From Closterium sp. NIES-65 (taxonomy: Eukaryota > Streptophyta > Zygnematophyceae > Desmidiales > Closteriaceae): 64,000 nucleotides of DNA. The notes under the pieces were generated by a model. It worked only from the letters and a program-made list of their open reading frames with translations, had not been told where the DNA came from and searched no databases. Both the position numbers and the translations under genes were made by a program. Positions within the stretch are counted from its first letter, which is position 1. The number at the start of each line of letters is the position of its first letter. Below are positions 45,045 to 54,838 of the stretch, piece after piece. The stretch lies in NCBI GenBank assembly GCA_948144175.1, contig CANXME010000781.1:1-64000 (forward strand). The letters run 5' to 3'.

Positions 45045-45318
45045 CACCCCCATAGGCAAAGTGGGGGACAAACAAGAGAACAAGGCAAGGTCAAGCTCAG
45101 GGTGGATCACGATGTCACCACGCATTCTGAGCACAAGCAAAAAGCCACAAGGCCAGTTCACATGCAGAGTTATATATCAAGCTGAACAAGCAATACACAC
45201 AACCTAACAAGTGTAAGCATGCAGGTACAGGTATATATAGATTACAGTACAAGCAAAGTCAAGAGGTGAGCAAGTGAGGCCAGATAGGCACAAGACCTAA
45301 CAGAGTACAGATTCGCTG
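45045..45318 (-). other. C6 polypurine tract and 3' UTR
   Basis: Family-typical UTR with ggccacaaggcc and tcagggtggatcac blocks; no coding. Confidence 0.6.
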
Positions 45319-47366
45319 ATGATCACAAGGCTGAAGTGCCTTGGTAAAGATATCAGCAGTTTTGGCCCGGATGGCAACGTAGGCAAGACGAAGCTAACCA
45401 CGCTGCTGCAACTCTCGAGCAAGGAAGTAGCAAAGAGCGATGTGCTTCGTTCTGTGCTCCAGTCTATGCTCCTAAGACAAGGCAATCATGGCCTTATTGT
45501 CAACGTGCAGAACTGGAGAAGAACAAGGCGGCTCTCCCAAGTCGGTCAGCAGGTAGGTGAGCCAGCGTAACTCCTGTGCAGCCATGGCCCCTCCGTATAT
45601 CTCAGCCTCACAACTAGAGCTGAGAACAGAAGACGAGCAGGTAGACCGCCACGAAACAGAGCCGGAACTAAGGCTGAAGGTGTAACTCTGTGACGACCCC
45701 TGCGTAGCCAAGTCGTCAACTCAAGAAGCGTCTGCGTGACCAATGAGGACAACTCGAGCGCGTCCTCCAAGCACGAGCCCCATGCCCGACGTACTGCACA
45801 AGTAGCTCAACACCCTCTTAGCTGCATCCATGTGTTCTGGTCGGTGTCTCCTAGGAACAACATAGCGTGATAGGATGCTAAGAGGTATGCCAGGTCAGGT
45901 CGAGTGCAGGTCATCAGGTACATGAGGCAGCCCACAAGCTCTGGGTACGGGCCACTCGGCTCTACGGACTCATCCGAAGGCAGAGCTGAGAGCGAGTGGC
46001 GAGTAGACAGAGGAGTGGCCTGAGGCGAGGAGTACGTGAAATTGAAGCGCTGAAGGACCTGCCGCACCATGTGTAACTAAGTCATGGTAATGGTGCGTCG
46101 TGCTCTATCCCGGGTGATCTGCAAGCCAAGATAGCTGCGCAGCTCACCCAAATCTGTGCACGTGTGTCTCTTCTGCAGCTCCAACTTCGCGTGGGCCAGT
46201 CCAGCAGTAGCAAAGACCAAGTCGTCGACGTACACAAGGATGTAGAACGGCAGCAGAGTAGTGTCGGTGCGTAGAAATAGCGACGGGTCAGCAGTGGAAG
46301 GAGCAAACCCAAGAGCCGCAAGCGTAGTCATCAGTATGTCATACGACTCACAAGGCGCCTGGCGGAGACCGTAGACTGGCCGTCGGAGGCTCCACTGGGT
46401 ACCAGGAGGGAAACGACCCAGTGAAGCTAGGTGAGCGGCGCAGCCAGATCTCCTCGTGCAAGCTGCTTTGTAGAAAGGCTTTGCTGAAGTCAAGAGAGTG
46501 AAGCTCGTAGTCACGCTGAGCGGCGACGTACAGCAGCACCCAAAGAGTGGTCATCTTCAGGGTAGGGGATAAGTTCTGGAAGAAGTCAACTCCCTCTCGC
46601 TGACTGAAGCCTCGTGCAACGTAACGCGCCTTGAAGACAGGCGGAGAACCCGGCGGCCGCTTCACCCTGAAAATCCACATGCCATTAACAATGTTTGCCC
46701 CAGGTGGAGGAACCTCGTCAACGTAAGTGCCTGTGGAATTTCAGGAAGCCATCTCTGCGTCCATGGCTGACTGCCACTGAGAGGAGTAGGGACCCTCTAT
46801 CGCCTCTGCGTAAGAGCGCGGGGTCGGGATGTCTGGTGCATCCGGGTCTCCCTCAGGGGCAAGCAGCATGGACACGAGATGAGGTGAAGTAGCAGCAAAA
46901 CACTGGAGCTCCTCCTGCCTGTCCTCAAGGACGTCCATGCTAAGTGCACACTCACCTCCGACGGACGGAGGACAGACAGACTCAGTCCCAGCAGCTAGAC
47001 TAGCGGCGTAGTCTAGATGACAGTGAGCAACAAGAGTCGACGCAGCTGTAGACTCAAAAGAAGGGTCAGTGACAACAGTGGCCAGGAGACGCATGACAGT
47101 AGGACTAGCAGCATGAAGGGAGTCAGACTCCGGGTCCGGACCGATAGCAAGGGAGGACGTAGAAGGAGACGGAAGAGGGACACGCTGCGGAGCATTGGAA
47201 GGACACAGTGCCATCTGGTGAGTGCCGGGGACAGTAGGAGGACGCTGACACGGAACACAAAAACCAGTGCGAGCAGCGAGAACAGGCGAGGCAGGGCGAG
47301 ACGCAGGCTCACAACGCTCAGCAAGACCTCCGGTCGGTCCAGTGTAAGGAGAAGGAGCAAGCAGTG
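45319..47366 (-). pseudogene. pol: C6 RT, RNase H and linker
   Basis: RT from SYAEAIEGPYSS (about 46810) through FKARYVARGFSQ and VYVDDLVFATA (about 46215-46245, then a small deletion removing about four residues) to RSYLGLQITRD. Stops at about 46078 and 46740 and a frame change near 46370. RNase H 45319-46070 with PYPELVGCLMYLMTCTRPDL and SSCEAEIYGGAMAAQEL, split by several frame changes. The linker to 47366 contains LAERCEPAS-type sequence. Confidence 0.82.
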
Positions 47367-48500
47367 GATGCTCCCATCTTGGGTCCAGCTGGAGGGGATC
47401 GACCAGGTGGGTTTAGTCATGCACTTAAACCACGGGTGACCCACTTTTTCACAGTACCAGCATTTGCCCCCCATCCTCCCAAGTCCCTTTCCACCACATC
47501 TGCCACCTCTGCCTCTACCACGTCCTGCCCCTCTTCCGCCTTGCTGGTTGGTGGGCCCCCCATCCTTTGGAGCTCCTCTCCCAGCTCCTTGTCATTTCTT
47601 GCCTCTCTTACCCCCTTGTATGGCGTAGCTGCTGCTCCCCTCTTCACCTCCCCTCAACTGACGCCTCCGGGAGTCCTTAAGAATCTTAGTGCGGATCCAC
47701 TCCAGGGTCCAGAGGCTTTGGTTGTGGGGAAGGCTAAGGCCGCTGATGAAGATCATCGAAGACTCTGGCAGAAGTGACAGCATCTTCACACACTTCGTTC
47801 GTTTGGGGTAGGTGATGCCGGCAATGGCTAGTTTGGCGTAGAGGTCCTTGAGCCTATCTAGGACGGGCTGAACAGGTTCTCCTTCACTCAGACGCAGAGT
47901 GGAGAGCTCTCTCTTGAGCATGAGGGTGGCTACAACTGAGGTTGGTGCATGAAGTGTCGTGATACTAGCATAATAGGTAATGAGAGAATAGGACGGCCTA
48001 GGCTTAGTAGCCTAGGCCAAGGAGGATCGAGTGAGTTGTGCCAAGGGAGAGTCGAGAAAGTTGGGAATCAATGTGTTCACTATAGGTTTGCAAGAACATA
48101 TAGGATGTGAACAGAGAAAGGTGCACCACCTAACAAAGTTTATGATAACTACACTAACTACAGCTACAGGCAGTTACATATATTAATTCTGACATGAAGG
48201 TCCTTGAGCACGGCCCACACCTTGGGTCCGCACTCATCCTCAAGGAGTAGGCGCATTATATGCTAGCGTTGGGCGATGTCTAAGCTCTGAGAAAGGATAT
48301 TATATCCAGCTGATGAACGTTCATCCCAATCGCCCTGAAGCTCCGGATCGCTAGGGCGCTTTTCACTGTTAATAATGACTTTGAGAAGTCCTATCTGCCG
48401 AAAATAAAGCTGCATCTTCTAGGACCAGTCGTCGTGCCGTTCACCACTAAATTTGTCAACTGTGAAGTTTTTTAGCACTTCCCTTAGCAGTGGGCCTTGG
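47367..48500 (-). pseudogene. gag: C7 copia gag (UBN2 type, CCHC knuckle), split by solo LTR
   Basis: Right part (48195-48500): KFSGERHDDWS, MQLYFRQIGLLKVI, DPELQGDWDERS and PKVWAVLKDLH, the start of a UBN2 gag, with two nonsense codons. Left part (47367-47954): ATLMLKRELSTLRLSEGEPV, LDRLKDLYAKLAIAGI, a Gly/Arg-rich stretch, and zinc knuckle C-WY-C-EKVG-H-PWFK-C (about 47420-47465). The two parts join in frame across the solo LTR once one copy of its TGAAG duplication is removed. This gag has no poly-Gly tract, so it is a different family from C6. Confidence 0.8.
47955..48194 (-). repeat. Solo LTR (240 bp) with TGAAG target duplication
   Basis: Minus strand TGTCAGAATTAATATATG...GTATCACGACA. 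Perfect 5-bp duplication TGAAG at 47950-47954 and 48195-48199. It interrupts the C7 gag. No internal region remains: the product of LTR-LTR recombination or of a very short element. Confidence 0.85.
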
Positions 48501-48637
48501 TTCGTCCGTGCTCCCCTAGGCGCGCGGATACTCCAGATTCCTGGCTACCACTGCTCACGAGGGCTGAGTTTCCTTCTTCACCAAGCTCTCCTATCGTCAG
48601 GTACGTCAAAAACGACTAAATACCAGCACTGATACCA
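48501..48637 (-). other. C7 leader and primer-binding site
   Basis: The minus strand has TGGTATCAGTGC at about 48626-48637, an initiator-Met-type primer site with one mismatch, then a short leader to gag. Confidence 0.6.
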
Positions 48638-48639
48638 CG

Positions 48640-48930
48640 TGTTAACGCCAAGTACTATCCGGAAACGATTAACTCAGGACCACAGATAGAAGCTAGGCAA
48701 CACTTAACATCACTTGTGAACCAAGTGAGTAGTTATGCTAGCTTAGCTTGTAGAGCGAGAGTTCTGGTTGAGCAGACTTTTGGCAGCATTACGTAGCGTT
48801 TTTACTATCGTCAATACGTAGTAGTAGAATGTACGCATGGAAATCCTGAAATCCATTGATTGAATCAAAAGAAAATACAAGCACACATATAAGAGAGGTC
48901 CTAGGCACAGAGAGGAAACACACGAGGCAG
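48640..48930 (-). repeat. Probable 5' LTR of C7
   Basis: Minus strand ends ...GCGTTAACA two bases before the primer site. Contains a TTATATGTG TATA-like box (about 48885-48895). The outer boundary is uncertain; no second copy exists in the window. Confidence 0.45.
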
Positions 48931-48980
48931 TTGTCTAACTATCGTCCAGGTCTTCGCCTTGCTGCCATTGATGTTGAAGG

Positions 48981-50036
48981 AATTTGGCCCCACCCTCGCC
49001 TGGGCAAAATTGACTTCATGGTTGGGTGTGCGGGAGGTGCAGCCGACCTTCTACACGAGTACAAGGGTTGCCTGTACACGAGGTGTACTAGGGAATCCAT
49101 GCAAGAGTAGCTGAAGAATCCGCGAGTGCATCACAGACGTCCCGAGCACATGTACAAGTGGCGCAGCTGGTGTAGAGGTTTGCGGGTATTCATCTGCGCA
49201 GGGTCGCGTCTGACCCTGCGCAACGTTGCGACCAGAATTTTGGCCAGAAATTTGAATGTGCCCTAATTTTGACCAATGAGGAACTAACATTTTCAAATGT
49301 CAACTCAGGTGCTCGACGAAGGTGGTCGACGAAAGTCGTCGACCCGCGACGACGAAGGTCGTCGGCCTGCGATGATGAAGGTCATCAACTAGTGATGACG
49401 AGGGTCATCATCTTGCAGGGTTACCAGGGACTTTACCTGGTTGACCAAGTTACTCGCTCGACGAGGTTCTGTAGAGGTGCGCGAACGTCGTCGAGGCTGC
49501 TGTGGCGAAGTCCTCCACGTGGTCGACGTGGCTCATCAACTGCAACCGTCAGCATGTGGCTGACAACCTACGCAATGTGCGCGACAGTGCACGTTGTGCA
49601 TAACTGTCTACAAGCACATGTGAAGTAGGTGCTTGCACATGCGCTTACAATCACCTGCGGATGCAATGTGCGTGGATGCTGCGTTGGCAAGCCGCGCGGG
49701 TGCAGCATTGGCAGGCCGCCATTCTACAGTGTTGTCAAGTCACACACAAGCTGCATTGGCGGGCCATGGAGATGCTACGTTGGCATGTCGACGACTTTGT
49801 CGTGCTGGTGATCGACCTACCTGAGCACTAGCAAACCTTGCATGTGATGTAGTCAATCTTTTCCATTGGTTGTTATCATTCTGAGCTCTGTATTCTCAAC
49901 TTTTCCTTAGTGAAAGTCTTGCTGTTTTGCCTTGTGAAAACACAAGTCCTAGAGAACACGGACAGAGCTACGATCACTCTAACAACTCGTGCCAAACCTG
50001 TAGTCTAGCTCCCACCGTTGTAGATTTAATCTCCTC
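48981..50036 (+). repeat. Putative 5' LTR of C8 with internal minisatellites
   Basis: The beginning (ttggccccaccctcgcc...gacttcatggttgggtgtg) matches 53206-53252, and the block ttgaccaagttactcgctcgacgaggttctg matches 53604-53637. Contains a cgacgaaggtcgtcg-type array (about 49310-49405) and an about 28-nt repeat gctgcRttggcRRgcc (about 49675-49795). End position approximate. Confidence 0.4.
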
Positions 50037-50563
50037 ATGGTGCGGTGAGTGTGGACGGCCCCGCAAAGATACCTTCAGATAGGAACCGACTTATCACTTA
50101 CCTAAGTCGTTCGTAGGCCGGCAGCCCGTGCGAACTATGGTGCCTACCTTGGCAGAGGCCGGTGGGGTAGAGGATACTTTAGAAGCACGTCTGGCTGATG
50201 CAACGAGACGCCATGGAGAAGGCGAGTTTGGGACAATGTTCCCTTTGGAGGTAGTTCTCCTTGGGATCCGTGCAAAGTGGGCAGCGGAACACCCTCCCCA
50301 ACCTGGAGTGGACGGTGCGTCCACCTCTCCTCGACCGATGCGTAACGACGGCGGCGTCGACAAGGTGGTCGACGGAGGTGATCAAGTCAGTGGCAGCGCA
50401 GGCACGAGGCTGATTGGAGTGCTCAAGTCCGTTGATGGTGGTGTCGGTAGGATTCAAGCGCGAGTGCAGCGGTCGACGGCGGCTGCTAGCAACTCACCAC
50501 AATGAAGCAATGGAAGTCCCTCGGCGACGACGCACGTGATGGCTGGCGGGATCGCGCCGACGT
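50037..50563 (+). other. C8 leader
   Basis: Between putative LTR and gag ATG. A 125-codon open frame (50128-50505) is present but has no recognised domain. No clear primer site seen. Confidence 0.4.
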
Positions 50564-50882
50564 ATGGCTACTTCAAGTTCTGACAAGATCACCGTCGCAC
50601 CGCTACAGGGTCGACGAGACCTCATTACTTGGAGGGAGTCGATAGAACCACAGCTGGAGGTCGCCAGGGCGAAGGGATTTGTCGACGGCATTGTGCCAAT
50701 TCCGCACGAGGACGATGTCGAGCTGCGCACAGAGTTTCGTGCTACTCACTTGCTCACCTTCATAGTCATCTCGAGGTGCTGCTTGCCGTTGGTGCAGCTG
50801 GCCCTCAGGTCCTGTCGAGAGCGGCTGGATGCTGGTCACCAAGCATGGCATTTCATCCTGTCGACGTTCCAGGCAAAGGACG

Positions 50883-51020
50883 TGTCAAAGGTCCACTGGT
50901 GATCCCCGATTGATCCTAGGGAAGGGTTACAGGCTCGTTGTCCTGGGGGGTTATGGGCGCACTGACCCGCTCCTTAACAAGCCCTTTTATCCCAATGGTC
51001 TAGTGGTTGGGATTCTGACA
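50883..51020 (+). repeat. TRIM 5' LTR (138 bp)
   Basis: TGTCAAAGGTCCACTGG...GATTCTGACA. Almost identical to the 3' copy; differences seen at TCAAAG/TCAGAG and CCGCTCC/CCACTAC. Confidence 0.88.
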
Positions 51021-51053
51021 TGGTATCAGAGCGAAGGTCTCAGGTTCGAATCC
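50989..51053 (+). promoter_or_regulatory. tRNA-like A box hairpin, primer site and B box in TRIM
   Basis: The A-box-like TGGTCTAGTGG (50996-51006) is exactly the loop of a 7-bp hairpin ATCCCAA/TTGGGAT. The primer site TGGTATCAGAGC is at 51021-51032 and the B-box-like GGTTCGAATCC at 51043-51053. A-to-B spacing is 47 nt, close to the roughly 43-44 nt in tRNA genes. Flanking bases do not form an acceptor or full T stem, so it is not a tRNA gene. It may be an internal Pol III promoter; that is inference. Confidence 0.5.
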
Positions 51054-51091
51054 CAGTGTGTGCACTTCGGGCATCACAGTGCGGGGGGGGG

Positions 51092-51229
51092 TGTCAGAGG
51101 TCCACTGGTGATCCCCGATTGATCCTAGGGAAGGGTTACAGGCTCGTTGTCCTGGGGGGTTATGGGCGCACTGACCCACTACTTAACAAGCCCTTTTATC
51201 CCAATGGTCTAGTGGTTGGGATTCTGACA
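51092..51229 (+). repeat. TRIM 3' LTR (138 bp)
   Basis: TGTCAGAGGTCCACTGG...GATTCTGACA followed by AGACG duplication and continuing C8 gag. Confidence 0.88.
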
Positions 51230-51750
51230 AGACGACCTATACATCGGACAGCTGGAGGAGAAGATGACACTTATTCGGATGGGTGAGCAGGAGTTGGCGA
51301 CGGACTACTGCAACCGTGCTCGACGGATCTTGGCTGAAATGCATATGGCGGGCGCCGAATACTCAACGGCGTCCTACATCACCCATATCTTCAAGGGCCT
51401 GCTGCGCAGCTACAACCTCATGAAGAGGATGATGATGGTGCCCGGCACGCGTGAGTCCCTCGACGAGGACTCCATCACCAGCTACATCGTTCAAGACGAG
51501 GCTATGCAAGAGGCAGAGCAGCCCATGGAGCTCCTTCTGCAGGCGACTTACGCTGCACCGACGAAGCAGAATCGTCAGCAGGGGCAGCGCGGAAAGTCTG
51601 GCGGAGGTGGTAGCGGATTTGGGAGGCCGGCCAAGGATGCCGACCGGCGAAATCATCTCGTGACAATGGTCGCGGCAACGGAGGTCGACGGCGCGAGTAC
51701 TGGGTCTGCGGAAGCGCCGACCACCTTTCTTATGATTGCCTCGACCGAGT

Positions 51751-53201
51751 AGACACCAACGACAATGACCACAAGGGAGGCCGCGGAAAATCGGCCAACA
51801 TTTGTCAAAGTCGGGACAAGAAGCCGCGCAAGGAGAAGCAGACGTTGAAGAAGACGTCATCAACGAAGGAGGTCGACTTCTCGAGCGCAAAGGGGCAAGG
51901 TGACGGAGAGGCTTCGTGCTCCATGGTCGGCGTGGTGGATCAGTTTGTTTCGCTGGCGCCAGAGGCCGGCGAAGACTTCAAAGCGGCCACTGCAGTTGTG
52001 CAGGCGAATCCGATGGTGGTTCTGCTTGACAACGGTTGCTCGCACCACCTCATGGGGATGAAGGAGGCCTTCGTCGACATGGCGCCGAGCGGCAATATGA
52101 AGCATGTGCGTGGCTTCAACGTGGCCCTACAGACCGTCGAGGGCTGAGGCACCGTCGCTCTGCAAGTGGAAGCAGAGAAGCAGGTCCTCATCCCCGACGT
52201 GCTCTACGTCCCGGGCGTGCAGGCGAACCTGCTGTCAGCCGGCCACCTGAAGGAGAATGGTGTGCAGCTGCTGGACGACGGCGACGAGATGATGCTCATT
52301 GACGCGACCGGGGAGGTGCTCGGTCGAGCACGCTATAGCGACCGCGTCCTCTGCACCAACCTTCAACCCTGCTCGACAAAGCTGTCGTCGAAGTTGACAA
52401 AGGTGGTGGCCCTGCGAAAGATCGCATCGGCAACGAAGTCGACGCCGCCCAGGTGGCACGCGAGGCTTGCGCATGTTGGCGTCGACACCATCACGAGCTC
52501 GGCGAAGCACAAAGTTGCCACCGGCATAAAAATCAAGCCGTCGACAGGGACCGATTTGCCGAGCGTCTCCTGCATAGGTGGAAAACTTGCGAGGCACACC
52601 TTCCTCGACAAAGGTTCGGACGCGGAGGAGGACCTGGCCGTTGTACACATTGACCTGTGTGGACCGTTCCGAGTGGCCGCCAATGATGGCAACTTCTACT
52701 TCCTTCTGTTGAAGGACCGGAAGACGCGCTACGTATGGGTGAGATTGGTCGCCAAGAAAATCTACGTCGTGGAAGTGCTTAAGCAGTGGCTGCTGGTCGT
52801 GGAGGGGCAAACCAAAAACTCGGCGATGATGCTCCGCTCCGACCGCGGAGGCGAGTTCCTGAGGAAGGACTTCACCAACTTCATCAACGGCAAAGGCATC
52901 GTCCACGACCTGACCTGTCCGTACACTCCGCAACAGAATGGCATGGCGGAGAGGGAGATGAGGACGATCGTTCAGGCCATGCAGACGATGCTGCTGCACA
53001 TGGGCGTGCAGCACCACTGGTGGCATCTCGCCCTGCGGCAGGCTGTCTGGGTGCGCAATTGCCTGGAGCGATCGACGCTTGCGCAGGGGACGACACCGCA
53101 CCAGCTGCTGATGGGCAAGAAGCCTGACCTGGCGCTGGCGAGGGTGTGGGGCTGAATGGTGCAGTTCATGGGCCCCAAGAAGCATCTGTCAAAGGGAGTT
53201 G
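51751..53201 (+). pseudogene. pol: C8 protease, GAG-pre-integrase and integrase
   Basis: Protease active site VLLDNGCSHHLMG (about 52018-52055; relatives have DSG). A stop at about 52145, then the pre-integrase zinc region WHARLAHVGV with SCIGGK, where the second Cys of the usual CxxC is Gly. Integrase core: VVHIDLCGPF, LRSDRGGEFLRKDF, QQNGMAEREMRT give the D-D-E triad. The C-terminus reads MGKKPDLALARVWG, a stop at 53153, then MVQFMGPKKHLSKG, after which the LTR begins. Confidence 0.82.
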
Positions 53202-53763
53202 TGTGTTGGCCCCGTCCAAGCTTGAGCGGAGCCGACTTCGTGGTCGGGTGTGAGGGGAGCAGCCAACCTGCAGCATTGGGCGAGCTGGTTGACGAGGAGG
53301 TCGACCTGCATGGGGGCCACTGCACGGGCGCCGACTTCAGGAAATTCGACCTGCGAAGGGCGTCAACTTGGTGATGCAGACAAGGGGCAGTCGACTTGGG
53401 TGGTCGGCTGACAACTGCGCTGGTCGACATGGAGCTGGTCGACCAGGAGTGCTGGTCGACGTGGAGCTGGTCGACCAGAAGTAATGTCGACCTGGAGCTG
53501 GTCGACCAGGGGTGTGGTCGACCTAGTGAGGTCGACTTGGGGTGGTCGTCGACTTGGGAGGTCGACGGGCACATACAAGAGCATCTGGTCGACGTGGTTG
53601 CCGGGTTGACCAGGTTAACTGGGTGACGAGGTTCTGCGGAGGACTGCAACGGTCGCCCAAGCAAAGTTGGCGAATCCGCCCTCGGTGGTGGTGTCCCGAG
53701 GTCGACATGGCAAATCAGGTGCGGTCGTCAGCACAAGGATGACCTGGTGTGTGCGTTGTGAAG

Positions 53764-53765
<2 letters not shown>
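53202..53765 (+). repeat. Putative 3' LTR of C8, truncated by (GAA)n
   Basis: Begins TGTGTTGGCCCCG. Contains a GTCGAC-rich minisatellite (gctggtcgaccagg and variants, about 53395-53545). It shares with the 5' copy the accaggttaactgggtgacgaggttctg block. Breaks into the GAA repeat at about 53766. Confidence 0.45.
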
Positions 53766-53795
<30 letters not shown>

Positions 53796-54512
53796 AAGAA
53801 GAAGAAGAAGAAGAAGAAGAAGAAGAAGAAGAAGAAGAAGAAGAAGAAGAAGAAGAAGAAGAAGAAGAAGAAGAAGAAGAAGAAGAAGAAGAAGAAGAAG
53901 AAGAAGAAGAAGAAGAAGAAGAAGAAGAAGAAGAAGAAGAAGAAGAAGAAGAAGAAGAAGAAGAAGAAGAAGAAGAGAAGAAGAAGAAGAAGAAGAAGAA
54001 GAAGAAGAAGAAGAAGAAGAAGAAGAAGAAGAAGAAGAAGAAGAAGAAGAAGAAGAAGAAGAAGAAGAAGAAGAAGAAGAAGAAGAAGAAGAAGAAGAAG
54101 AAGAAGAAGAAGAAGAAGAAGAAGAAGAAGAAGAAGAAGAAGAAGAAGAAGAAGAAGAAGAAGAAGAAGAAGAAGAAGAAGAAGACGAAGAAGAAGAAGA
54201 AGAAGAAGAAGAAGAAGAAGAAGAAGAAGAAGAAGAAGAAGAAGAAGAAGAAGAAGAAGAAGAAGAAGAAGAAGAAGAAGAAGAAGAAGAAGAAGAAGAA
54301 GAAGAAGAAGAAGAAGAAGAAGAAGAAGAAGAAGAAGAAGAAGAAGAAGAAGAAGAAGAAGAAGAAGAAGAGAAGAAGAAGAAGAAGAAGAAGAAGAAGA
54401 AGAAGAAGAAGAAGAAGAAGAAGAAGAAGAAGAAGAAGAAGAAGAAGAAGAAGAAGAAGAAGAAGAAGAAGAAGAAGAAGAAGAAGAAGAAGAAGAAGAA
54501 GAAGGAGAAGAA
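53766..54512 (+). repeat. (GAA)n microsatellite, about 745 bp
   Basis: Nearly pure AAG/GAA triplets, with only about three interruptions (near 53975, 54184 and 54371) and an impure end (gaaggagaagaagagccagagcc). Long Lys/Glu/Arg frames on + and Ser/Leu/Phe frames on - are artefacts of the repeat. Its left end lies in C8 LTR sequence and its right end passes directly into the C9 leader, whose LTR and primer site are missing. Confidence 0.97.
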
Positions 54513-54838
54513 GAGCCAGAGCCAGAGCCGCCGAGCCGCCCACCCGCCCAGCCGCCGAGCAGCCGAGCCGCCGAGCAGCGGAGCCGCCAAGCAGCTGAGC
54601 CGCCGAGCAGCCGAGCCGCCCTGTAGCCGAGCCGCCCGACCGCCGAGCCGCCCTGCAGCCAAGCCGCTCGACCGCCGAGCTGCCCAGCAGCCGAGCCGCC
54701 GAGCCGCCGAGCCGCACCGCAGCCGAGGCGCTGCCGCCTGTCGGCCTTCCCAGGACCGCCCCACTTGCCTAGTAAGAGCACCGCCTCTACCACTGCATTG
54801 CCCTGCCTCACTGTACTCACTACCTGTCTACTGCTCTC
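54513..54838 (+). repeat. C9 leader remnant
   Basis: gccgagccgcc(cagcagc)-type array about 54530-54720, then the short non-repetitive stretch that precedes gag in all copies (tgcattgccctgcctcactg...). Confidence 0.7.

Larger units (their letters stand above)
44922..47366 (-). mobile_element. Copia C6, 3' half (joined to C7 gag)
   Basis: 3' LTR, 3' UTR, RNase H, RT and part of the linker of the poly-Gly copia family. At 47366 it changes abruptly to gag of another copia family (C7) in the same orientation. No integrase, protease or own gag. Confidence 0.85.
50883..51229 (+). mobile_element. TRIM: complete 347-bp miniature LTR element
   Basis: Two 138-bp LTRs (50883-51020, 51092-51229), starting TGTCAAAGG/TGTCAGAGG and ending ATTCTGACA, flank only 71 bp: a TGGTATCAGAGC primer site, a tRNA-B-box-like GGTTCGAATCC, a GCACT...AGTGC short hairpin and a G10-type purine tract. 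Target duplication GGACG/AGACG (50878-50882, 51230-51234). No coding capacity, so movement would depend on proteins of another element. A second, partial copy is at 7173-7350. Confidence 0.88.
50564..51750 (+). pseudogene. gag: C8 gag, interrupted by the TRIM
   Basis: Starts MATSSSDKITVAPLQGRRDL (50564) with LITWRESIEPQLE, and WHFILSTFQAKD up to the TRIM. After it, DDLYIGQLEEKMTLIRMGEQ, CNRARRILAEMHMAGAEY and LLRSYNLMKRMMMVPG continue the same UBN2-type gag in frame when one duplicated GGACG is removed. A CCHC knuckle follows in another frame near 51685-51730 (YWVCGSADHLSYDC), with its first Cys changed to Tyr. Confidence 0.8.
48981..53765 (+). mobile_element. Copia C8, RT-less derivative with long LTRs
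   Basis: Putative long 5' LTR, leader, gag (split by a TRIM), protease, integrase, then a second copy of the LTR start at about 53202 directly after integrase. RT and RNase H are absent, so replication would need help from another element. The right LTR is cut by the (GAA)n tract. LTR pairing is inferred from shared blocks at about 48981/53204 and about 49430/53596 and is diverged. Confidence 0.6.

Noticed and set aside
50128-50505. 125-codon open frame before the C8 gag as a gene
   Set aside because: Composition follows the GTCGAC-rich surroundings, no domain recognised, and it sits in the leader of an LTR element.
50989-51063. A tRNA gene (Glu- or Asp-like) at the TRIM LTR end
   Set aside because: A and B boxes fit but there is no pairing acceptor stem, the T stem has mismatches, and the anticodon region is the retroelement primer site.
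52235-53185. 316-codon minus-strand frame within C8 integrase
   Set aside because: Antisense to conserved pre-integrase and integrase core motifs; GC-rich third positions keep the antisense frame open.
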